A stretch of 7,954 nucleotides of DNA from an uncultured Novosphingobium sp. (GTDB lineage: Bacteria > Pseudomonadota > Alphaproteobacteria > Sphingomonadales > Sphingomonadaceae): positions 1 through 7,954 of the forward strand of contig CALMBN010000026.1 in NCBI GenBank assembly GCA_937860195.1, given 5' to 3'. Position 1 is the stretch's first letter. Each line of letters starts with the position of its first letter. The translations under genes were made by a program, and so were the position numbers. Positions 1-5,987 of this stretch are shown in pieces. Below the pieces are notes generated by a model. The model saw only the letters and a list, made by a program, of their open reading frames with translations. It did not search any database and had not been told where the DNA came from.

Positions 1-679
1 CCGTGGTCATCACACCGGAAAAAGCGATCAGCAAGCTGGACGGCAAATCGTGGCCCATGGCACTTCCGGTCGGGCTTTGCGCATACCAGGCCACCAGTGC
101 AAAGGCCGGCAATTGCAGGACCAACGATTCCACGGTCAGCCCGGCCAGCGATTCGACCGGCGCGACCTTGCGGACCATGCCATAGGCACTGAACGAGACG
201 GCCAGGGTCAGGCTGATCCACAAGGTATCGCGCGCACCCCACGCCAGGAAAGAAACGCCAATCGCCGCCAGACCGACGGCCAGCCACTGCCGCCTGGTCA
301 GCCGTTCACCCAGAAACAGGGTCCCGGCCAGGACATTGGCGAGCGGGTTGATGTAATAGCCGATGCTAGTGGCAAGCACGTGGCCCTCTTGAACGGCCGC
401 GATGTAAATCATCCAGTTGATACCGACGAGCAGCGCACTGACGATAAGCAGGCGAAGTACCGGCCAGGCTAGCGCCGCCCTCAATGCCGGCCCCTGGCGC
501 AGTGCCAGAACCAGCATCAGACACAGCGGCAATGTGAAAACCACCCGCCAGCCAACCAGCTCAAACGGCGGCACCTGGCGCACGAACAGCAGGTAAACCG
601 GCATCAGACCCCAGATCAGATAGGTCGCAAAGGCCAACAACAGGCCGCTTTGAGCTTTCGGGGTCGAGGTGCCGGGCAT
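1..679 (-). CDS. rarD: RarD-type EamA/DMT family transporter (3' end off window)
   Basis: This is a multi-pass inner-membrane protein of the drug/metabolite transporter superfamily, RarD subgroup. The E. coli member is named for chloramphenicol sensitivity, and its physiological substrate is not established. The visible 226 residues are mostly hydrophobic segments: about 10-33, 42-61, 75-96, 102-124, 131-148, 152-168 and 182-200. The best family marker is the SIGYYINPLANVLAG stretch (residues 105-119) followed by FLGERLTRRQW (122-132), which aligns by eye with the RarD core. About 70 C-terminal residues lie beyond the left edge. I chose the ATG at 679 because it gives MPGTSTPKAQSGLLLAF, matching the short N-terminus of E. 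coli RarD. An in-frame ATG at 733 would add 18 polar residues and would run through the palindrome at 705-719. Shine-Dalgarno support is weak for both. The gene is divergent from the lipoprotein gene at 743. Family assignment is firm; substrate is unknown. Confidence 0.88.
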   Translation of the reverse strand, partial: MPGTSTPKAQSGLLLAFATYLIWGLMPVYLLFVRQVPPFELVGWRVVFTLPLCLMLVLALRQGPALRAALAWPVLRLLIVSALLVGINWMIYIAAVQEGHVLATSIGYYINPLANVLAGTLFLGERLTRRQWLAVGLAAIGVSFLAWGARDTLWISLTLAVSFSAYGMVRKVAPVESLAGLTVESLVLQLPAFALVAWYAQSPTGSAMGHDLPSSLLIAFSGVMTT

Positions 680-704
680 TGCCTGCCGCGCTAGCCGCCG
701 CTCT

Positions 705-719
705 GGCTTGCTGCAAGCC
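705..719. promoter_or_regulatory. Perfect 7+1+7 bp palindrome in the divergent rarD/lipoprotein gap
   Basis: GGCTTGC-T-GCAAGCC reads identically on both strands around a single central base. It sits inside the 63-bp gap between the starts at 679 and 743. Two readings are possible: a dimer-binding operator serving both divergent genes, or an RNA hairpin (6-bp stem, 3-nt loop) in one of the leaders. It has no T-run, so it is not a typical terminator. The symmetry is directly visible; a regulatory role is inferred from position only. Confidence 0.4.
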
Positions 720-742
720 CAGCCCTGAGGCATGACGCTGAA

Positions 743-1477
743 ATGACCATGCGCACACGTTCTGGTTTGATCCACTGGATGCTGCCGGCTGGATTGTCGC
801 TGGCTCTGGTGGCGTGCGGTAGCGAAACAAGGACTGCTCCGCTTGCCGAGCGCGATCCGGCTGTAACCGGGGCATTATCCGATCCGATTATGGCCGATCC
901 CGATTTGACCAGCCAGAACCGCGGTGACAGCGTGCTCTCTGGTGGTGGCCCGGCGACAGCGGAGATGCCGCTTGATGCGCGGACCCCTGAAGAGACCGAG
1001 AAGGCTCGGCTGGCTGCTCGCGATCTGTTGGGTGGTTCAATTGATCCGGCCCCTGTGGCGAAATTGAGGCTGCCCGTGTCGAAACTTGCCAAGGCGGCCA
1101 CACCGGAAGCTGTCGCGGTGGCGCTCAAGCTGGGATCGGCGGATTGCCCTTCAAGAATGAGCTATACCTTTGCCTGGGCGGCCCGTTTGCCGCCGGCTCT
1201 GCAAGTCTATCCGCGTGGTCACGCCCGCGTTGTGGCAGGGACGGACGATGGTGGCTGCAAGCTACGCTCGGTGCGGTTTGTCACGCCGGTCGCAGTGTCG
1301 GATGTGATCGACTACTACTATGCCTCGGCCAGCAAGGCGGCGCTGTTGCCGGTTCGCCGGACAGAGGGCGGTGATGAAGTCGTCGCCGGAGGTAAAGCCA
1401 ACAGCAGTTACGCGGTCTATGTCCGGCAAGGCCGCAATGGCCTGACCGAAGTCGATCTCGTCACGAACGGCTTCTAG
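743..1477 (+). CDS. Predicted lipoprotein, uncharacterised
   Basis: The protein has 244 residues. Its N-terminus is a lipoprotein signal peptide: positively charged MTMRTR, a hydrophobic core (about residues 8-24) and a lipobox L22-V23-A24-C25, so C25 should be the lipidated first residue of the mature protein. Residue +2 is Gly, not Asp, so no inner-membrane retention signal is seen. Residues 26-120 are low-complexity, rich in Ala, Pro and acidic residues, and look disordered. A compact C-terminal domain (about 121-244) contains C135 and C172, a possible disulfide pair in the periplasm, and a YYYASASKA segment. I recognise no named domain; it resembles conserved hypothetical lipoproteins of sphingomonads. 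GAGG at 727-730 lies 12 nt before the ATG at 743, a long spacing, and the ATG at 749 is an alternative start. Its stop codon overlaps the convergent astD stop. Function is unknown. Confidence 0.85.
   Translation: MTMRTRSGLIHWMLPAGLSLALVACGSETRTAPLAERDPAVTGALSDPIMADPDLTSQNRGDSVLSGGGPATAEMPLDARTPEETEKARLAARDLLGGSIDPAPVAKLRLPVSKLAKAATPEAVAVALKLGSADCPSRMSYTFAWAARLPPALQVYPRGHARVVAGTDDGGCKLRSVRFVTPVAVSDVIDYYYASASKAALLPVRRTEGGDEVVAGGKANSSYAVYVRQGRNGLTEVDLVTNGF
1474..1477. other. Shared CTAG giving TAG stops to two convergent genes
   Basis: The palindromic tetramer CTAG supplies the lipoprotein stop (TAG, 1475-1477, plus) and the astD stop (TAG, 1476-1474, minus). The two genes overlap by 4 bp with no intergenic space, so any transcription terminator for one gene must lie inside the coding sequence of the other. 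Confidence 0.9.
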
Positions 1478-2889
1478 TCGTCGCGCAGGCCAACCCCCAT
1501 CATCGCGCGGGGCTGTTCAATCTCACTCGAAGCAACCGGATAGGCGCAATAATCTGCCGCGTAATAGGCGCTGGGGCGGTGATTGCCCGACAGACCGACA
1601 CCGCCAAATGGTGCGGCAGAGCTGGCTCCGTTGGTTGGGCGGTTCCAGTTGATCACTCCGGCCCGGACATTGGCCCAGAAGCGGTTGTATTCGGTCGATG
1701 TGCCGCCGACCAGTGAAGCGGACAGGCCAAAGCGCGTGTTGTTGGCTTCGGCAATCGCTTCGTCGAAATCGGTGACTTGAACGACTTGCAGCAGCGGCCC
1801 GAACAGTTCGACATCGGGGCGATCCTTGACTCCGGTCACGTCGATAATTGCAGGAGAAAGGAACGGCAGATCATCACGGGTGCGGACCATATGCTTGATC
1901 GCTTTGCCCCCATGACCAAGGAGATAAAGGAAGCTTTCAGTCAGTCCGTCAGCGGATTGATTGTCAATCACCGGGCCCATGAACGGCGCCGGATCATCCA
2001 TCGGCGCGCCGACAATGATTCGGTCGGCCAGCTTTTTGACCTCAGCGATCAACGGTTCATACATTGCTGCTTTGACGATCAGCCGCCGAGCCGCTGTGCA
2101 GCGCTGTCCGGCGCTGGTAAAAGCCGATTGGACAACCAGCGCTGCGGCATCGCTGATCTTTGTCGTGTCCCACACCACGATCGGATTGTTGCCGCCCATT
2201 TCCAGCGCAACGATCTTGTCCGGCCGGGTCGCAAGACGGCGGTTGATCGCGATTCCGGTGTGGGCCGATCCGGTGAACAGCACCCCGTCGATGCCCTCAT
2301 GCCCGACCAGTGCCTGCCCCTCATCAGGACCGCCAATCAGGAGCTGGACCACCGCAGCGGAAATTCCTGCGCGGTGAAAGCACTGGACCAGCAGCTCGGC
2401 GGTCGCCGGAGTCTTTTCGCTTGGCTTGAAGACAATTGCGTTGCCCGCGATCAACGCCGGGACGATGTGACCATTGGGCAAGTGAGCAGGGAAATTATAG
2501 GGGCCCAGCACCGCCATCACGCCGTGCGGTTTGTGGCGCAGTGCAGCGCTGCCTTGCAGCGCATTGTCGAGCTTGCGCTGCGCAGTCCGCTCGGCATAGG
2601 CCCGGATCGAAATTTCGACCTTGTTGATAACGCTTTCAACTTCGGTGCGCGCTTCCCACAGCGGTTTGCCGGTTTCAAGTGCGATCACGGTGGCGAGCTT
2701 TTCATTCTCCTTGCGCACTTCGTTCGCGAAACGGCGGAGCAGTTCCATCCGGTTGGCCAGCGATTGCGCTGCCCAGGCCGGCCATGCGCGCCGCGCGCGA
2801 CCGACCACATCGTCGACATTGCCATATTTGCCGCGCCACAATTCTGCGCCGGTGGCCGGCTCGTAGGAAATCAGCTGTGTTTTGCTCAA
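1474..2889 (-). CDS. astD: Succinylglutamate-semialdehyde dehydrogenase (AstD)
   Basis: AstD oxidises N-succinylglutamate 5-semialdehyde to N-succinylglutamate with NAD+, the fourth step of the arginine succinyltransferase pathway in the cytoplasm. The aldehyde dehydrogenase fold is complete at 471 residues. Visible markers are N132 in GPYNFPAHLPNG, K155 in FKPSEKTP, the NAD-loop FTGSAHTG (205-212), the general base E230 in LEMGGNNP, the catalytic Cys264 in AGQRCTAARR, and E361 in ELFGP. The C-terminal run NWNRPTNGASSAAPFGG, followed by GNHRPSAYYAADYCAYP, is AstD-specific rather than generic. I chose a TTG start at 2889, preceded by a weak GGGACGAG-like ribosome site, because MSKTQLISYEPATG begins where the family begins. 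The frame stays open to an ATG at 3099, but that would overlap the divergent hydrolase and add about 70 unrelated residues. No astA, astB or astE is present here. The enzyme assignment is strong; arginine catabolism in this organism is inferred. Confidence 0.93.
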   Translation of the reverse strand: MSKTQLISYEPATGAELWRGKYGNVDDVVGRARRAWPAWAAQSLANRMELLRRFANEVRKENEKLATVIALETGKPLWEARTEVESVINKVEISIRAYAERTAQRKLDNALQGSAALRHKPHGVMAVLGPYNFPAHLPNGHIVPALIAGNAIVFKPSEKTPATAELLVQCFHRAGISAAVVQLLIGGPDEGQALVGHEGIDGVLFTGSAHTGIAINRRLATRPDKIVALEMGGNNPIVVWDTTKISDAAALVVQSAFTSAGQRCTAARRLIVKAAMYEPLIAEVKKLADRIIVGAPMDDPAPFMGPVIDNQSADGLTESFLYLLGHGGKAIKHMVRTRDDLPFLSPAIIDVTGVKDRPDVELFGPLLQVVQVTDFDEAIAEANNTRFGLSASLVGGTSTEYNRFWANVRAGVINWNRPTNGASSAAPFGGVGLSGNHRPSAYYAADYCAYPVASSEIEQPRAMMGVGLRDD

Positions 2890-2950
2890 GGCTCGTCCCG
2901 TCTTGTTCCGTTGGCTGCGACCCCAGGGGATTGAAGGTGCCTTTAGCCGC

Positions 2951-2976
2951 TGCGCAGGCCTATGGAAAGCCTCGCA
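2951..2976. promoter_or_regulatory. Imperfect stem-loop in the astD/hydrolase divergent gap
   Basis: TGCG (2951-2954) pairs with CGCA (2973-2976), and AGGC (2956-2959) pairs with GCCT (2969-2972). Together they form an 8-bp stem with one bulged C at 2955 and a 9-nt loop. It lies between the divergent starts at 2889 and 3044, so it could be an operator dyad or a leader hairpin. No T-run follows. The pairing is visible; the role is inferred. Confidence 0.25.
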
Positions 2977-2989
2977 TTTGATCTGCCCG

Positions 2990-3031
2990 TCGCCTGTCCT
3001 TGCAGCTTGCGCTGGCTCGTATGACAGGCGA
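2990..3031. promoter_or_regulatory. Perfect 9-bp inverted repeat upstream of the hydrolase start
   Basis: TCGCCTGTC (2990-2998) and GACAGGCGA (3023-3031) are exact reverse complements separated by 24 bp. The right arm ends 12 nt before the ATG at 3044. The arm centres are 33 bp apart, about three helical turns, so two bound proteins would face the same side. The loop contains a smaller nested pairing, CAGC (3003-3006) with GCTG (3011-3014). It may be an operator for the astD/hydrolase divergent unit or a structured 5' leader near the ribosome site. I could not identify a clean -35/-10 pair in this gap. Confidence 0.4.
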
Positions 3032-3043
3032 TAAAGCCGACCG

Positions 3044-3940
3044 ATGATGACCGCGCAGCCAGCCCCTGTCCTGAACCAAACTGAAACCGGCTTTGCCAAC
3101 CGCTTCTGGTCTAGTCGTGACGGGCTGAAACTTCATTTCCGTGACTATCCGGGGAACTCCGATAGTCCGCCAGTGCTTTGCCTGCCTGGCCTTACCCGCA
3201 ATGCCCGCGATTTTTCCCACCTGGCTGAGCGGTTGACGGGCCAGTGGCGCGTGATCTGCCCTGATCTGCGCGGGCGCGGCGATAGCGCCTATGCGAAAGA
3301 TTCGGCGACTTATAACCCTTTGCAATATGCAGATGATCTCTCTTTGCTGCTCGAAGCGGAGGGGATTGAACGGTTTGTGGTGATCGGCACCTCGCTCGGC
3401 GGGCTCCTGGCAATGTTGCTGGCAATGGGCAATTCGCAGCGGCTGGCCGGGGTGGTGCTTAACGATGTTGGGCCGGAAATCTCGTCTGAGGGGCTTGAGC
3501 GGATCCGGGGCTATGTTGGCCAAGGCCGCAGTTTCCCGACCTGGATGCACGCTGCCCGTGCTCTGGAGGAGGGACAGGGGCCGGTGTTCCCGAACTATGC
3601 GATTGCCGACTGGCTGGCCATGGCCAAGCGCTGCATGGTCGTGGGCGGGAATGGCCGGATCGTGTTTGACTATGACATGAAAATCGCCGAACCGTTCGGC
3701 CAACCTGGGGGCGAGGCCGGGGTTGATCTGTGGCCTGCGTTCCAGGCGCTTGATGGCCGACCGGTCACTGTGCTGCGCGGGGAGCTGTCCGATATTCTGA
3801 GCCCGGCAATCCTCAAGAAAATGGCCAAATCCTTGAAGGATTGCGATGCAGTCACGGTGCCGCAGGTCGGCCATGCACCGATGCTGGATGAGCCTGCTGC
3901 GATTGCGGCGATCGACCGGCTGCTGGCGCGGGTCAAATAG
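3044..3940 (+). CDS. Alpha/beta hydrolase
   Basis: This is a 298-residue alpha/beta-hydrolase-fold protein, predicted cytoplasmic with no signal peptide. The expected landmarks appear in order: the oxyanion strand VLCLPGLTRN (44-53, with PG where many members have HG), the PDLRGRGDS turn (73-81), the nucleophile elbow GTSLGG with Ser117, the acid loop RGELSDILSP with Asp250 the likely acid, and the His loop QVGHAPMLDEP with His277. The lid region is about residues 145-225. The family covers esterases, lipases, lactonases, haloperoxidase-like and C-C bond hydrolases, and the sequence does not tell me which. ATG 3044 is chosen as the first of two tandem ATGs; the Shine-Dalgarno sequence is poor. 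It is divergent from astD and followed after 5 bp by a glycosyltransferase gene, suggesting one transcript. Fold and catalytic triad are well supported; substrate is unknown. Confidence 0.9.
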   Translation: MMTAQPAPVLNQTETGFANRFWSSRDGLKLHFRDYPGNSDSPPVLCLPGLTRNARDFSHLAERLTGQWRVICPDLRGRGDSAYAKDSATYNPLQYADDLSLLLEAEGIERFVVIGTSLGGLLAMLLAMGNSQRLAGVVLNDVGPEISSEGLERIRGYVGQGRSFPTWMHAARALEEGQGPVFPNYAIADWLAMAKRCMVVGGNGRIVFDYDMKIAEPFGQPGGEAGVDLWPAFQALDGRPVTVLRGELSDILSPAILKKMAKSLKDCDAVTVPQVGHAPMLDEPAAIAAIDRLLARVK

Positions 3941-3945
3941 CTGTT

Positions 3946-5070
3946 TTGCGGGTTCTGCATCTCCATTCCAGCTTCAACTCTGGCGGCAAGGAATTGCGTG
4001 CCGCGAAGCTGATCAATGCCTTTGGGGCGGGGGTGGAGCACACCATCGTCTCTGGCGTGCCCGGCGCACTGGCGGCGGCGGAACGGATCGATCCGGCGAT
4101 TGCTGTAAATTATCCGGAATTCCCGCCGCTGACTGGCAGTCTGTCACTTGGTCGTTACCGCAAACTCGCCGAAGCGATGCGCGGATTCGATCTGGTCCTG
4201 ACTTACAATTGGGGTGCGATGGATGCGGTTATGGCGCACCGGCTGTTCGCCAAGCGGCTTGGCCTGCCGCCACTGGTGCATCATGAAGATGGTTTCAATC
4301 ATGATGAAGCTGGCGGCCTGAAGCGCAGTCGGAACTGGTTCCGCAGGCTGGCTTTGTCAACGGTTGCCGCACTGGTGGTTCCGTCTAAAGCGCTGGAGCG
4401 GATTGCGCTTGAAAAATGGCGGCAGCAGCCCGCGCGGGTCCGCCGGATCGCCAATGGTATTGCGCTGGCCGATTTTGCCAAGCCGCCACTGGCCAATGCT
4501 TTGCCGGGTCTGGTCAAGCAAACCGGCGACTTGTGGATCGGCACGCTGGCAGGCCTGCGCGCGGTCAAGAATCTGCCGCGGTTGGTAAGTGCCTGTTCCT
4601 ATCTGCCGCCGCCGTGGAAGCTGGTGATTGTCGGTGAAGGGCCTGAGCGACCGGTCATTGAGGCGAGGATTGCAGAGCTGAAAATGCAGGATCGGGTTTT
4701 CTTGCCCGGCCACGCGACGGATCCAGCAGCGGTGATGGGATTGTTCGACCTGTTTGCTCTCTCGTCCGACAGCGAGCAATTTCCAATCTCGGTGGTCGAG
4801 GCGATGGCTGCCGGTCTGGCGATTGCCGCGACCGACGTTGGTGACATTCAGGCTATGGTTACCAAGGCGAACATCCCCTTCGTGCGCAATATTCAGGATG
4901 AATCGGAATTGATGGTGGCGATTACCACACTTACCAACCACCCGGGCCTGCGCACAGCAATCGGCGCGGCCAACCGCGCCAGGGCCCGGGCTGAATATGG
5001 CGAGGACAAGATGGTATCCGCCTATCGCGATATCTATGCCAAGGCCCTCGGCAAGGCCACTTTCCCCTGA
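3946..5070 (+). CDS. GT4-like family glycosyltransferase (GT-B fold)
   Basis: This protein of 374 residues is a predicted retaining, nucleotide-sugar-dependent glycosyltransferase. The N-terminal acceptor domain begins at once with RVLHLHSSFNSGGKE (residues 2-16), typical of GT4-like N-domains, and includes VHHEDGFNHDEAGG (111-124). The C-terminal donor domain starts near residue 195 and contains LVIVGEGPERP (226-236), RVFLPGHATDP (250-260) and the E-x7-E donor-site motif with E277 and E285 in EQFPISVVEAMAAG. There is no membrane segment, so it probably acts at the cytoplasmic face on a lipid-linked or polysaccharide acceptor. The start is TTG at 3946; this puts the family N-terminus exactly at residue 1 and leaves only 5 bp after the hydrolase stop, consistent with translational coupling. 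The ribosome site is weak. No polymerase, flippase or other sugar gene is nearby, so the glycan made is unknown. Confidence 0.88.
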   Translation: MRVLHLHSSFNSGGKELRAAKLINAFGAGVEHTIVSGVPGALAAAERIDPAIAVNYPEFPPLTGSLSLGRYRKLAEAMRGFDLVLTYNWGAMDAVMAHRLFAKRLGLPPLVHHEDGFNHDEAGGLKRSRNWFRRLALSTVAALVVPSKALERIALEKWRQQPARVRRIANGIALADFAKPPLANALPGLVKQTGDLWIGTLAGLRAVKNLPRLVSACSYLPPPWKLVIVGEGPERPVIEARIAELKMQDRVFLPGHATDPAAVMGLFDLFALSSDSEQFPISVVEAMAAGLAIAATDVGDIQAMVTKANIPFVRNIQDESELMVAITTLTNHPGLRTAIGAANRARARAEYGEDKMVSAYRDIYAKALGKATFP

Positions 5071-5165
5071 ACCACGGCGTTCACCGCAGCTTCACCGGGG
5101 AATTCGCATGGATGAGACGTTGAAAAGGCCGGTCCATCCGCTAAACAGCCGCCGACAGTTTCTCT

Positions 5166-5170
5166 AAAGG
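5166..5170 (+). promoter_or_regulatory. Ribosome binding site deciding the TTG start of the YfgM-like gene
   Basis: AAAGG lies 9 nt before the TTG at 5180. It is the best Shine-Dalgarno match in the 109-bp gap and supports the non-ATG start. A TTGAAA (5120-5125) with a weak TAAACA 16 nt later is a possible promoter, but too poor to list separately. Confidence 0.5.
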
Positions 5171-5179
5171 CATCCCAAC

Positions 5180-5962
5180 TTGGCCAGTACGCCCCCTTCC
5201 GTCCCCAATGCCCCCAAGCCCAACAGCCGCGAAGAAGCAGCGCAGGACGGATTCCTGCGTGAGGTCGACGAAGCGCTTCGCGAAGAGCAGATCGTCAACA
5301 CCTTCAAGCGCATTGCCAAGCCGGTTGGGCTGGTCGTGGGTGTCGGGCTGCTGGCACTGGCGGGCTATCTGTATTGGGATACCACGCAAAAGAACGCGGC
5401 TGCGCAATGGTCCGAACGGATGGTGCTGGCGACCGAGCGGATGGAAGCCGGACAGTTGGCGCCGGCGATCAAGGACTTCGAACTGATTGCCGCCCAGGGC
5501 AGCGACGGCAATCGCGCGGTCGCACTGATGCAACTCGCTGCGATTTCGGCACAGGAAGGAAAGACTGAAGAAGCCGCAAAGAAATTTGCCGCGATCGCAG
5601 CTGATCCCAGAGTACCGCAGCAATTCCGCGATCTCGCCGCGATCCGCGAAATTTCGATCAAATTTGACACAATGAAGCCCGCAGACGTGATCGCCCGGTT
5701 GAAGACGATAGCAGTGCCGGGCAACGCATATTTCGGTAGCGCCGGAGAGCTGGTCGGGATGGCCTATCTCGAACAGGGCAAGATCGACGAGGCCGGCAAG
5801 CTGTTTGCCTTGATCGGGAACGACAAGAACGTGCCTCGCACGATCCGCACTCGCATGCGGCAGATCGCAAGCGGGCTCGGCTATGATGCCGGAAGCGATG
5901 ATGCCGACAAACCCACCGAGGCCGAAGTCCCCGCTTCGCCCGCCGCCGCGCCTGCGCAATAA
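5180..5962 (+). CDS. YfgM-like tetratricopeptide repeat membrane protein
   Basis: This 260-residue protein is a predicted single-pass inner-membrane protein with a periplasmic TPR domain. Residues 1-47 are a polar cytoplasmic tail with a charged helix (FLREVDEALREEQIVNTFKR). Residues about 48-66 form the only membrane segment (GLVVGVGLLALAGYLYW), and about 70-235 are helical TPR-like repeats (AGQLAPAIKDFELIAA, QEGKTEEAAKKFAAIA, EQGKIDEAGKLFALI). The C-terminus is a Pro/Ala-rich tail. E. coli YfgM has this layout, associates with the SecYEG translocon and the chaperone PpiD, and is encoded directly upstream of bamB, as here. The start is TTG at 5180, supported by AAAGG 9 nt upstream; translation gives MASTPPSVPN. 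bamB follows 25 bp downstream, almost certainly in the same operon. Homology rests on architecture and gene order, so the SecYEG role is inferred. Confidence 0.87.
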   Translation: MASTPPSVPNAPKPNSREEAAQDGFLREVDEALREEQIVNTFKRIAKPVGLVVGVGLLALAGYLYWDTTQKNAAAQWSERMVLATERMEAGQLAPAIKDFELIAAQGSDGNRAVALMQLAAISAQEGKTEEAAKKFAAIAADPRVPQQFRDLAAIREISIKFDTMKPADVIARLKTIAVPGNAYFGSAGELVGMAYLEQGKIDEAGKLFALIGNDKNVPRTIRTRMRQIASGLGYDAGSDDADKPTEAEVPASPAAAPAQ

Positions 5963-5975
5963 TTTCGCGCCAGCC

Positions 5976-5980
5976 AAGGA
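5976..5980 (+). promoter_or_regulatory. Ribosome binding site fixing the bamB start
   Basis: AAGGA lies 7 nt before the ATG at 5988. This strong Shine-Dalgarno match selects 5988 over the earlier in-frame ATG at 5883, which lies inside the upstream coding region and would destroy the lipoprotein signal. Confidence 0.7.
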
Positions 5981-5987
5981 CATTTCG

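Noticed and set aside
732..746. Four-codon open frame ending in an ATGA overlap with the lipoprotein start
   Set aside because: GAGG is only one base from its ATG, and the peptide is too short to judge; probably coincidental.
1777..2934. Long plus-strand open frame (385 codons) opposite astD
   Set aside because: It is antisense to a complete, motif-verified AstD; its product is rich in Arg, Asp, Gln and His with no domain, which is typical of mirror frames in high-GC coding DNA.
3021..3047. Eight-codon open frame ahead of the hydrolase, overlapping its ATG, as a possible leader peptide
   Set aside because: There is no ribosome site and no regulatory codon run; such short frames are expected by chance.
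2890..3099. ATG-initiated 70-codon extension of astD
   Set aside because: It would overlap the divergent hydrolase, does not resemble any AstD N-terminus and covers the intergenic dyads; TTG 2889 fits the family start.
2960..3874. Long minus-strand open frame (304 codons) opposite the alpha/beta hydrolase
   Set aside because: It lies over a hydrolase with an intact catalytic triad; the translation is His/Arg-rich with no recognisable fold.
5883..5987. Upstream ATG extension of bamB by 35 residues
   Set aside because: It overlaps the YfgM-like gene and buries the lipoprotein signal; AAGGA supports ATG 5988.
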